DNA of 64,000 bases from JAGVPT01 sp049578505. GTDB lineage: Bacteria; Bacteroidota; Ignavibacteria; UBA10030; UBA8401. The notes below the pieces were generated by a model. That model searched no databases. It saw only the letters and a program-made list of their open reading frames with translations, and was not told the DNA's origin. A program made the position numbers and the translations under genes. This document shows positions 25,313 to 33,466 of this stretch, one piece after another; the stretch's first letter is position 1, and each line of letters opens with the position of its first letter. The stretch spans positions 1 through 64,000 of the forward strand of contig JBAUMC010000096.1 of the NCBI GenBank assembly GCA_049578505.1, given 5' to 3'.

Positions 25313-26368
25313 ATGAAAGGTAGAGGGACACAGGAAAATCCAAAGATCAGATTTGAATCGCTCGCTCACGAAGCGTTCGACGATGATTGGAATGGAGGCA
25401 ATGAAGAGAGACGTGTTCCGACGCAATTTTTCCGCGACGAATCAAAATCCATCCTCACAAAGAACGATAGCCCGGACCTCGGTTTCACCTTTGGCCTTAA
25501 TCCTTACCGCGGATGCGAACATGGGTGCATCTATTGTTACGCGCGACCGACTCATGAATATCTGGGATTTTCCTCGGGGCTCGATTTTGAAACGAAGATA
25601 ATGGTGAAGGAGGACGCTCCTCAACTTCTCGAACAGGAATTTCGAAAGAAATCCTGGAAGCCCGACGTCGTTATGCTCTCGGGAAATGTCGATTGCTATC
25701 AGCCTGTTGAACGCAAACTTGGAATCACTCGCAGGTGCCTCGAAGTGTTCCTTCGCTATCGCAACCCCGTCTCGATGATCACAAAAAATGCCCTCGTCGT
25801 TCGCGACATCGATCTGATTTCGCAATTAGCCTCCTTGAATCTTGTTTCGGTCTGTTTGTCGATAACGACGCTCGACCGCGATCTTGCACGCCGGATGGAA
25901 CCGAGAACGTCCGCCCCGGAGCAACGATTGCAGGCAATAGAACAATTGGCGAAAGCACGAATTCCAGTCAGCGTGAATGCGGCGCCAGTCATTCCGGGGT
26001 TGAATGATGATGAACTTCCGTCAATTCTTCGGGAGGCATCGGCTCGTGGTGCAACCTCCGCAGGGTACACCTTGCTTCGATTGCCATTTTCTGTGAAGGA
26101 CCTTTTTGTTGATTGGCTGAAGCGCGAATTTCCTTCAAAATCGGAAAGAGTAATAAACAGGATTATGGATGTACGAAACGGAAAAATGAACGTATCCAAT
26201 TTTTCGACACGCATGAAAGGGGAGGGAGAAATCGCTCTTTCGATTGCCCAATTATTCCGCGCGAGCTGCAAAAAATACGGTTTGAGTTCTGCGTTCATGC
26301 CACTCGCGACCGATCGATTTGTCAGGCCTGCATCCGATCGAAAACAAGAAGAAATAGCCTTTTCCTAA
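25313..26368 (+). CDS. Radical SAM protein, PA0069/Rv2578c family
   Basis: 351 residues. The radical SAM cluster motif is C-x3-C-x2-C in 'CEHGCIYCYARPTHEY' (near residue 70), characteristic of the PA0069 family, which is distantly related to spore photoproduct lyase. Other conserved blocks: 'LSGNVDCYQPVE', 'TKNALVVRDIDL', 'PVIPGLNDDE'. No biochemical function is established for the family. It lies 10 bp after moaE and 4 bp before moaA, within the molybdenum-cofactor operon, which is unexpected. No Cys-rich auxiliary cluster domain is visible at the C-terminus. Confidence 0.85.
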   Translation: MKGRGTQENPKIRFESLAHEAFDDDWNGGNEERRVPTQFFRDESKSILTKNDSPDLGFTFGLNPYRGCEHGCIYCYARPTHEYLGFSSGLDFETKIMVKEDAPQLLEQEFRKKSWKPDVVMLSGNVDCYQPVERKLGITRRCLEVFLRYRNPVSMITKNALVVRDIDLISQLASLNLVSVCLSITTLDRDLARRMEPRTSAPEQRLQAIEQLAKARIPVSVNAAPVIPGLNDDELPSILREASARGATSAGYTLLRLPFSVKDLFVDWLKREFPSKSERVINRIMDVRNGKMNVSNFSTRMKGEGEIALSIAQLFRASCKKYGLSSAFMPLATDRFVRPASDRKQEEIAFS

Positions 26369-26372
26369 TCCA

Positions 26373-27371
26373 ATGACTTCATCGAATCATTTAAGAGATT
26401 CCTTCGGGCGCACGATCAACAATATGCGCATATCGGTCACTGACCGTTGCAATTTTCGATGCCACTATTGTATGCCGGAAGAAGGAATGATCTGGATGAA
26501 GAAGGATGAACTCTTGACGTTTGAAGAGATAGCTCGGGTAGTGAGTATTGTGTCGCGCCTTGGGGTTAGCAAAATTCGTCTGACCGGGGGCGAGCCATTG
26601 ATGCGCAAGGAACTCCACCTTCTTGTTGAACAGATCACCGCCATTGACGGAATTCATGATATCGCAATGACAACGAACGGATATTTCCTCAAGGAGCAGG
26701 CGGCGGTTTTAAGCAGCGCCGGGTTGAAGAGAATAACTGTTAGCATGGATTCGCTCGATGATCGAACATTTGCCGAAATAACCCGCCGGGACTATTTTGA
26801 TAAAGTATGGGAGGGATTGGCAATTCTCCAGACCCTCCAGATCTCACCTATAAAAATCAATGTCGTGCTGATGCGGGGAGTCAACGACAATGAGGTCGGA
26901 AAATTTGCCGAGCTTGCCCGGACAAAGCCGTTCATCGTGCGATTCATCGAATACATGCCCATCGGTGCCGGCGATTCCTGGGATTACTCAAAAGTCGTTC
27001 CGACGAGAGAAATAATCAAGACGATTGAAAAGCAATTTCCGAAACTTGTCCCGGTCGAATATCACGGCTCGCAGCCTGCTGACAGATTCAGATTTGAAGA
27101 CGGAAAAGGCGAACTAGGGTTCATTAGCTCGGTCAGTGAACCTTTCTGTTCGCATTGTAACCGTATACGCATCACTTCCGACGGAAAGCTCCGGACGTGT
27201 CTTTTTTCGCTCCGTGAAACCGACCTGAAAACGATGTTGCGCGGCGGCGCAGGAGATGAGACAATTTCCGAAGCAATTATTTCCGCGGTATGGAAAAAAG
27301 AAGAAGGGCATCTCATCAACCAGCCCGGATTCGTGAAGCCCGGCCGAACAATGAGCCAAATTGGAGGATAA
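26373..27371 (+). CDS. moaA: GTP 3',8-cyclase
   Basis: 332 residues, radical SAM enzyme of the first step of molybdenum-cofactor synthesis. N-terminal cluster 'CNFRCHYCMPEEG' (C-x3-C-x2-C), SAM-binding 'LTGGEPLMRKEL', 'IRFIEYMPIG', a second C-terminal Fe-S site in 'FCSHCNRIRITSDGKLRTCLF', and the terminal Gly-Gly ('MSQIGG') needed for activity. Last gene of the moaD-moaE-rSAM-moaA operon. No clear ribosome site, so it probably relies on coupling with the preceding gene 4 bp upstream. moaC and moeA are not in the window. Confidence 0.96.
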   Translation: MTSSNHLRDSFGRTINNMRISVTDRCNFRCHYCMPEEGMIWMKKDELLTFEEIARVVSIVSRLGVSKIRLTGGEPLMRKELHLLVEQITAIDGIHDIAMTTNGYFLKEQAAVLSSAGLKRITVSMDSLDDRTFAEITRRDYFDKVWEGLAILQTLQISPIKINVVLMRGVNDNEVGKFAELARTKPFIVRFIEYMPIGAGDSWDYSKVVPTREIIKTIEKQFPKLVPVEYHGSQPADRFRFEDGKGELGFISSVSEPFCSHCNRIRITSDGKLRTCLFSLRETDLKTMLRGGAGDETISEAIISAVWKKEEGHLINQPGFVKPGRTMSQIGG

Positions 27372-27425
27372 GGCATCGAGGGTATTCCCATAAATTAAAA
27401 ATGCCTCCGATATCAGTGCTTCATT

Positions 27426-27544
27426 GGTAGTGGCTTAATTTGAATAAAGAATTGTCATGCCCACGAAAGTGGGCATCTATTGCGGTGCAAAAAAGGAAAG
27501 TTTGGATTCCCGCTTTCGCGGGAATGACAAACTGAGCCAGCACT
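27426..27544. repeat. Palindromic interspersed element, copy B (intact)
   Basis: Ends are imperfect inverted repeats (GGTAGTGGCTTAATTTG against the complement of CAAACTGAGCCAGCACT). Two internal hairpins: ATGCCCAC-GAAA-GTGGGCAT near 27456 and ATTCCCGC-TTTC-GCGGGAAT at 27506-27525. The translated minus strand gives the 'VIPAKAGIQ' and 'FRGHDN' strings familiar from mobile intergenic repeats in many bacteria. It lies between moaA and nuoJ; the hairpins could also act as a terminator. Confidence 0.8.
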
Positions 27545-27627
27545 CTTTCCTCGATTTTATTGATTCTCTTCCCAACACTTCGTATATTTATCCATTTATT
27601 CATTGGAACTTACCGCGATATTCAACT

Positions 27628-28143
27628 ATGACATTTGAGCAAGTTGTTTTTTTCGTCCTGGCTGTCGTGGCTGCAATTTCCGCGGTGATGGTCATTCTAC
27701 AACGAAACCCTGTCAACAGCGCCCTCTATCTCATCCTTAACTTTTTTTGCCTCGGTGGATTATATCTGACGCTCAATGCGCAATTTATTGCCATGGTGCA
27801 GGTGTTGGTCTATGCCGGAGCGATCATGGTGCTGTTTGTTTTCGTGATCATGCTGTTGAATCTTGGAGATGAAAAACGGCTGCGGGAACACCTTGGCGTA
27901 AGGACATATTTTGGGATTGCGTTCAGTATAGGTCTCGTTTTGGAATTCCTTTACGTTTTTGCTTACCGCTCTGGGAGGACCATGATTCAGCAATCTTCCA
28001 GTTCCGCTGAAATTGGAACGGTCGAATACATCGGCAAAGTTCTCTTTACTAAGTTCGTTTTTCCGTTTGAAATTACCTCGCTGTTGTTGTTGGCTGCGAT
28101 TGTCGGCGCAGTGATCCTTGCAAAGAAAAAAATCACAGAATGA
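27628..28143 (+). CDS. nuoJ: NADH-quinone oxidoreductase subunit J
   Basis: 171 residues from ATG 27628. The open frame extends upstream into the palindromic repeat, but the conserved protein starts here ('MTFEQVVFFVLAVVAAIS'). Five membrane helices; family motifs 'NPVNSALYLILNFFCLGGLYL' region and 'QVLVYAGAIMVLFVFVIMLLNL' are clear. Membrane-arm subunit of complex I. It leads a nuoJ-K-L-M-(antiporter)-N operon; genes for subunits A-I are not in the window. Overlaps nuoK by 4 bp. Confidence 0.95.
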   Translation: MTFEQVVFFVLAVVAAISAVMVILQRNPVNSALYLILNFFCLGGLYLTLNAQFIAMVQVLVYAGAIMVLFVFVIMLLNLGDEKRLREHLGVRTYFGIAFSIGLVLEFLYVFAYRSGRTMIQQSSSSAEIGTVEYIGKVLFTKFVFPFEITSLLLLAAIVGAVILAKKKITE

Positions 28144-28442
28144 TACCAATCGATTATTATCTTCTCCTTTCTGCGTTCATGTTCTGCGTCGGTGTTTTGG
28201 GTGTTTTGATCCGCCGCGATGCCATTATCGTTTTCATGTCGATTGAGTTGATGCTTAACTCCGTAAATCTATCGCTTATCGCTTTCTCTTCGTTTTTGGG
28301 GGACGCAACGGGGCAAATGCTTGTCTTTTTTGTGATGACCGTTGCGGCGGCTGAGGCCGCAGTAGGATTAGCGATTATTATTGCGCTCTTCCGCAACAAA
28401 CAGACGGTGAATATCGATGAGATTAACATCCTGAAATGGTAG
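28140..28442 (+). CDS. nuoK: NADH-quinone oxidoreductase subunit K
   Basis: 100 residues, three membrane helices, as usual for NuoK. Helix 2 carries the conserved Glu of 'MSIELMLNSVNLSLIAFS' and helix 3 the second Glu in 'VAAAEAAVGLAI'; both are part of the proton path along the complex I membrane arm. Overlaps nuoJ (ATGA) and nuoL (7 bp). Confidence 0.97.
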   Translation: MIPIDYYLLLSAFMFCVGVLGVLIRRDAIIVFMSIELMLNSVNLSLIAFSSFLGDATGQMLVFFVMTVAAAEAAVGLAIIIALFRNKQTVNIDEINILKW

Positions 28443-30376
28443 CTATGTATCCGTACGTCGGCCTTATCGTTCTCTTCCCGCTTCTGGGATTTTTCTTTAT
28501 CGGGCTGTTTGGTTCGAGGATAAAATCGGAGAACCTCGTCGGGACTATCGGTTCGGCCGCAGTCGGCATGTCATTTTTTATCGCGGTGTCGATTTTTATC
28601 GAGATGCTTTCATTCCCCGCCGGGGATCGTCAGCATAGTGTGAAACTGTTCGAATGGATCAACGCCGGTTCATTTTCAGCGAATGCCTCTTTTCAAGTCG
28701 ACCAGCTTTCGATTTTAATGACGCTGATCGTCACCGGAGTGGGAAGTCTCATCCACATTTATTCCATCGGATACATGCATGGTGACAGGGGGTTCTGGCG
28801 ATTTTTTGCGTACCTGAATCTCTTTATTTTTGCCATGCTCGTGCTCGTTCTTGCTGATAATTTTTTGCTGATGTTTGTCGGTTGGGAAGGAGTCGGCCTT
28901 TGCTCGTATTTGTTGATCGGTTTTTGGTATGAGAAGAATTTTGAAAAAGGTACGACGGGAGATGCGGCAAAAAAAGCGTTTATAGTCAATCGAATCGGGG
29001 ATTTTGGATTTCTTCTCGGCATGTTCCTCATTTTCACCACGTTTGGATCCCTGAATTTTGAAACTGTTTTTTCGGCTGCGACGGTGTTCACTCGCGGCGA
29101 CACGACGATCATGTGGATTACCCTATTGCTTTTTCTCGGAGCGACGGGTAAGTCGGCGCAAATTCCCCTCTATGTGTGGCTGCCGGACGCAATGGCAGGC
29201 CCGACCCCTGTTAGCGCTCTCATCCATGCTGCGACAATGGTGACGGCTGGGGTGTACATGGTAGCGCGGAGTTCAGTTTTATTTGCCCTTGCACCCGTAA
29301 CGATGGATGTCGTTGCCATAATCGGCGTCATGACGGCGTTCTATGCAGCCACAATCGGCCTTGTGCAAAATGACATTAAAAAGGTTTTGGCCTATTCGAC
29401 AATCAGCCAGCTTGGATACATGTTTCTCGGTTTGGGTGTAGGAGCATTTGCGTCTGGAATTTTTCACGTGATGACGCATGCATTTTTCAAAGCGCTCCTG
29501 TTCCTCGGCTCGGGGGCGGTTATTCATGCGATGCACGATGAGCAGGATATTCAGAAGATGGGAGGGCTCAAACAGTATTTGCCGACGACGTACAAAACAT
29601 TTCTTGTCGGTGCGATTGCAATCTCCGGGATTCCCCCTCTCGCCGGCTTTTTCAGCAAAGATGAAATTCTATGGAAAGCTTTTTCAGACGGCTCGCCGAT
29701 CTTATGGTTTGTCGGTGCGGCCGGGGCGGGATTGACGGCATTCTACATGTTTCGGCTTGTGTCGTTGACGTTTGAAGGTTCGCCTCGATTCGACGAACAC
29801 CATCTTCATCCGCACGAAGCGCCGAAGACCATGACTATTCCGCTGGTCGTTCTAGCGGTATTGTCCGTTGTCGGCGGATTCGTGGGCATCCCTGAAAGTC
29901 TCGGCGGCGGAAATCGTTTCGAGCATTTTCTCGAACCGGTCTTCGAACGTGCGGATTCAAAAATGCTGTTACCGTATCACGAAGTCTCTGCGGTTGAATA
30001 TCTTCTGATGGTTGTATCAGTAGCAATCGCGGTGACAGGAATTGTTTTCGCCCGAAGGATATACCTCGCGAAAAAGGAAATTGCGAACCGTGCGGCTGCG
30101 AAGTTCTCTCGAACGTATAATCTTCTTCTCAATAAATATTTCGTTGATGAATTTTACGATGCAACAGTCGTCACGCCTGTCGCAAAAGGCTCTGAAAAAT
30201 TGCTTTGGAAACGTATTGACGTCGGATTTATTGACGGTCTTATAAACTTTGCAGCTAAAGCAGCCGAATATGCAAGTCAGTTTTTCAGACGAATGCAGAC
30301 CGGCGTCGTGCAGAGTTACGCCCTTGTTTTCGTCGCCGGTATCCTGTTTATTATCGGCTGGCTCATTACTCGATAA
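28436..30376 (+). CDS. nuoL: NADH-quinone oxidoreductase subunit L
   Basis: 646 residues, normal for NuoL. 'MFVGWEGVGLCSYLLIGFWY' contains the conserved Glu of TM5, 'GATGKSAQIPLYVWLPDAMAGPTPVSALIHAATMVTAGVY' the key Lys and antiporter-fold signature (regions named, not fully quoted), and 'NDIKKVLAYSTISQLGYM' the central Lys. The long C-terminal part includes the lateral helix region and a last membrane segment (about 622-642). Distal proton pump of complex I, homologous to Mrp antiporters. A second ATG at 28445 is possible. Confidence 0.96.
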   Translation: MVAMYPYVGLIVLFPLLGFFFIGLFGSRIKSENLVGTIGSAAVGMSFFIAVSIFIEMLSFPAGDRQHSVKLFEWINAGSFSANASFQVDQLSILMTLIVTGVGSLIHIYSIGYMHGDRGFWRFFAYLNLFIFAMLVLVLADNFLLMFVGWEGVGLCSYLLIGFWYEKNFEKGTTGDAAKKAFIVNRIGDFGFLLGMFLIFTTFGSLNFETVFSAATVFTRGDTTIMWITLLLFLGATGKSAQIPLYVWLPDAMAGPTPVSALIHAATMVTAGVYMVARSSVLFALAPVTMDVVAIIGVMTAFYAATIGLVQNDIKKVLAYSTISQLGYMFLGLGVGAFASGIFHVMTHAFFKALLFLGSGAVIHAMHDEQDIQKMGGLKQYLPTTYKTFLVGAIAISGIPPLAGFFSKDEILWKAFSDGSPILWFVGAAGAGLTAFYMFRLVSLTFEGSPRFDEHHLHPHEAPKTMTIPLVVLAVLSVVGGFVGIPESLGGGNRFEHFLEPVFERADSKMLLPYHEVSAVEYLLMVVSVAIAVTGIVFARRIYLAKKEIANRAAAKFSRTYNLLLNKYFVDEFYDATVVTPVAKGSEKLLWKRIDVGFIDGLINFAAKAAEYASQFFRRMQTGVVQSYALVFVAGILFIIGWLITR

Positions 30377-30392
30377 ATTCACATTCTCTATA

Positions 30393-31946
30393 ATGAACAA
30401 TATTCTTACGTACGTATTATTCTCTCCAATTGTTGGGATTGCGCTTCTCCTCTTCCTCAAGAAACAAAACATCACTCTTATCAAATCCGTGGGGATTGGA
30501 ACATCGCTACTTACATTTTTACTTTCTCTTATCGTCTACTTTCGATTTGACCCGTCGAATATACGTTACCAATTTGTGAACCAGGCGATATGGATCCAGA
30601 GACTCGACATCAGTTACAATATCGGGGTCGACGGGTTGTCGCTGCTCCTCGTTCTGCTCACGACATTTCTGACGCCGATCGCGCTTCTCACGTCATGGAG
30701 ATCAATCACTGCGAGGCTCAAAGAATATGTTCTTTTCATGTTGCTCCTGGAATTCGGGATGCTTGGCGTGTTCCTGGCCTCCGACTTATTTTTGTTCTAT
30801 GTTTTTTGGGAAGCGATGCTGATCCCGATGTACTTCATCATCGGTATCTGGGGGGGGCACGATAAAATTTATGCGGCGGTCAAGTTTTTTCTTTATACGA
30901 TGGCCGGCAGCCTTCTGATGTTGATCGCCATCCTATCGCTGGGGTACTACGCATCGACAATTCCCGGGGGGTATTTTACCACGAATCTATCGACGCTGTA
31001 TCAAATTGCTCCGTCAATTCCGCACAGCGTTCAAGTTTGGATGTTCCTCGCTTTTACACTTTCTTTTGCGATAAAAATCCCGTTGTTTCCTTTTCATACT
31101 TGGCTTCCCGATGCGCACGTTCAGGCTCCAACAGCTGGGAGCGTCATCCTTGCAGCTGTGCTCTTGAAGATGGGAACGTACGGCTTGCTCCGTTTTTGCC
31201 TTCCGTTGTTCCCGCAGGTATCGTTTGAATTCACACCTTTGATTTCTACTCTAGCAGTGATCGGGATCGTCTACGGCGCACTCGTCGCAATGGTTCAAAC
31301 CGATATCAAGAAGCTTGTCGCTTATTCGTCCGTCAGTCATCTCGGTTTTGTTGTCCTCGGGATTTTTTCGATGACCGAGGAGGGAATCCAAGGGGCGATG
31401 ATTCAAATGATCAATCACGGCCTTTCTACAGGCGCTCTATTCTTGATTGTAGGCATGCTGTACGACCGGCGGCACACTCGGGATATCTCCCAATTCGGCG
31501 GATTGTCAAGGCAAATGCCGGTGTTTGCAGCGTTCTTCATGATCGTCTTGCTTTCGTCAATCGGACTCCCGGGGTTGAACGGATTCGTCGGGGAATTTCT
31601 AATTCTCCTCGGATCGTTTAGGTCGGCATTTTTAGGGTCTCACGTCTACACTGTTATCGCAGCGACCGGAGTGATATTGGCAGCAGTCTACATGTTGTGG
31701 ATGTTTCAACGCGTCATGTTCGGTGCGCTGACCAACCCGGCAAATCAATCGCTGCGCGATTTATCGAAGCGGGAGCTGGCGGTGTTAATTCCGATCGTGA
31801 TTTTCATTGTGTGGATAGGCGTCTATCCGTCGACATTTTTAAAATCCTCCGCAGTGTCGACAAAACAGCTTGTAAAAATGCTTGAACAAACGAAAAGCGG
31901 AGAAGTCCATTCGACCCTTCTAGGATCAAAGTACATCACTCGGTGA
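30393..31946 (+). CDS. nuoM: NADH-quinone oxidoreductase subunit M
   Basis: 517 residues from ATG 30393, the first start after nuoL; the open frame before it overlaps nuoL and is not used. Motifs: 'FYVFWEAMLIPMYFIIG' (TM5 Glu), 'KIPLFPFHTWLPDAHVQAPTAGSVILAA' region (Lys/His), 'TDIKKLVAYSSVSHLGFV'. Antiporter-like proton-pumping subunit. Its stop overlaps the GTG start of the NhaD-type antiporter gene (GTGA). Confidence 0.96.
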   Translation: MNNILTYVLFSPIVGIALLLFLKKQNITLIKSVGIGTSLLTFLLSLIVYFRFDPSNIRYQFVNQAIWIQRLDISYNIGVDGLSLLLVLLTTFLTPIALLTSWRSITARLKEYVLFMLLLEFGMLGVFLASDLFLFYVFWEAMLIPMYFIIGIWGGHDKIYAAVKFFLYTMAGSLLMLIAILSLGYYASTIPGGYFTTNLSTLYQIAPSIPHSVQVWMFLAFTLSFAIKIPLFPFHTWLPDAHVQAPTAGSVILAAVLLKMGTYGLLRFCLPLFPQVSFEFTPLISTLAVIGIVYGALVAMVQTDIKKLVAYSSVSHLGFVVLGIFSMTEEGIQGAMIQMINHGLSTGALFLIVGMLYDRRHTRDISQFGGLSRQMPVFAAFFMIVLLSSIGLPGLNGFVGEFLILLGSFRSAFLGSHVYTVIAATGVILAAVYMLWMFQRVMFGALTNPANQSLRDLSKRELAVLIPIVIFIVWIGVYPSTFLKSSAVSTKQLVKMLEQTKSGEVHSTLLGSKYITR

Positions 31947-33445
31947 GGAAAATTTTTTTTCGATCTGCTGTAAAAATAGTTTTCTTTCTCGTATCGTTTT
32001 CGTCGCTGGCATTCGCCGGCAACGAAACGTACGCGGTGCAAGTGCCGTTGGTCATGGTTTTACCCTTTATCGTTCTTCTCTTCGCGATTGCCCTGGTGCC
32101 GTTCATAGACCGGCATTGGTGGGAGAAAAATTATCCTTACGTCGCGATCGGGTTGGGGCTTATCCCCGTAGCTTACTACTTTTTTGTGCTTGGCAATGAA
32201 TCAAGAATGTTCCAAAGCGGCATGGAGTATTTCAGTTTCATCGTTCTCATCGGTTCGCTCTTTGTAGTCTCAGGCGGCATTCATATCCGCATCAAGGGAA
32301 AATCAAAGCCACTGGCAAATGTCGTGCTGCTTATGATAGGCGCTGTGGCTGCCAATGTACTCGGGACAACCGGTGCGTCGATGATTTTGATTAGGCCCTT
32401 TCTCCGTGTCAATAAATATCGATTGCGCGGATTTCATGTCGTCTTCTTTATCTTTGTTGTCAGCAATATAGGGGGGGCGCTTACACCGATCGGCCCCCCG
32501 CTTTTTCTCGGCTATTTAAAAGGGGTTCCCTTCTGGTGGGTTCTCCAATCTGTTTGGCATATGTGGATCATCGCGCTTGCGATGGTCCTGGCGGTTTTTT
32601 TTGTCATAGACACAATCAGTTTCCGGAAGTTCGAAGCCGGCTCCAAACATGTCCCCGCCTCACAGCTGCACGAGGAGGCAGAAGTCGGTGGAATACACAA
32701 CATCTTCTTTCTCGCCGTGATAGTGGTTGCGGTGTTCTTAGAAAATCCTCCGTTTATTCGTGAGGCCTTAATGATAGCAGCTGCAGCCGGATCCTATTTC
32801 ACCACACGAAAGGAAATTCACGTCAAGAACGATTTCAATTTTGTGCCGATCAAAGAGGTTGCTATCCTTTTTGTTGGAATATTCGCGACGATGGTTCCGG
32901 CCCTCGACTGGCTGGAACTCAACGCCGCGTCGACCGGCATCACGAAAGCGGGACAATTCTATTGGGGGACAGGAGCTCTCTCAGCCGTGTTGGATAATGC
33001 GCCGGCATATCTCAATTTTCTCAGCGCATCGATCGGGTTGTTCGTTGACCAAAACATAGTTGCCCAGGTGCAACATCTCGTGGCAACCCATGGTTCGAAT
33101 ATAGCATCGATCAACAATATCCATGCGGATGAAATCAGGAACACGTTTGGTGCACTCACGAAATTCCATCCTGAGCTTGTTGCGGCGGGAGGCGTATCCC
33201 TTTCTGTCGTTCAGGTTTCGTACTTAATTGGCAACCATGACGTCTATTTGAAAGCGATTTCATTGGGGGCAGTATTTTTTGGCGCATGTACGTATATCGG
33301 CAATGGTCCGAATTTTATGGTAAAATCCATTGCTGAGCAGAGCGGTGTAGCAATGCCCTCATTTTTCGGATATATTGTGCGATACACTATTCCCGTGCTG
33401 CTTCCGACATTTGCCCTGATTTGGTTTTTGTTCTTTCGTTCATAG
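31943..33445 (+). CDS. NhaD-type sodium:proton antiporter (CitMHS/ArsB superfamily)
   Basis: 500 residues from GTG 31943, overlapping the nuoM stop. Signal-like first helix (about 8-25), then some 11 membrane segments. Ion-transporter-superfamily motifs: 'GTTGASMILIRPFLR', 'VSNIGGALTPIGPPLFLGYL' and, in the second half, 'GALSAVLDNAPAYLNFL' and 'GACTYIGNGPNFMVKSI'. These resemble NhaD and UIT6 antiporters of Bacteroidota. It exchanges Na+ or Li+ for H+. Position between nuoM and nuoN is unusual for a non-subunit and suggests co-expression with complex I to couple its proton gradient to sodium homeostasis. Confidence 0.85.
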   Translation: MRKIFFRSAVKIVFFLVSFSSLAFAGNETYAVQVPLVMVLPFIVLLFAIALVPFIDRHWWEKNYPYVAIGLGLIPVAYYFFVLGNESRMFQSGMEYFSFIVLIGSLFVVSGGIHIRIKGKSKPLANVVLLMIGAVAANVLGTTGASMILIRPFLRVNKYRLRGFHVVFFIFVVSNIGGALTPIGPPLFLGYLKGVPFWWVLQSVWHMWIIALAMVLAVFFVIDTISFRKFEAGSKHVPASQLHEEAEVGGIHNIFFLAVIVVAVFLENPPFIREALMIAAAAGSYFTTRKEIHVKNDFNFVPIKEVAILFVGIFATMVPALDWLELNAASTGITKAGQFYWGTGALSAVLDNAPAYLNFLSASIGLFVDQNIVAQVQHLVATHGSNIASINNIHADEIRNTFGALTKFHPELVAAGGVSLSVVQVSYLIGNHDVYLKAISLGAVFFGACTYIGNGPNFMVKSIAEQSGVAMPSFFGYIVRYTIPVLLPTFALIWFLFFRS

Positions 33446-33466
33446 ATTTTTGTAGAGGTTAAGAGT

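Noticed and set aside
25756..26298. 180-codon open frame on minus
   Set aside because: Antisense to the PA0069-type radical SAM gene, which has clear motifs; no independent support.
27421..27603. Minus-strand open frame of 60 codons with 'VIPAKAGIQ'
   Set aside because: It is the translated palindromic repeat copy B; this string is a known false ORF from such intergenic repeats.
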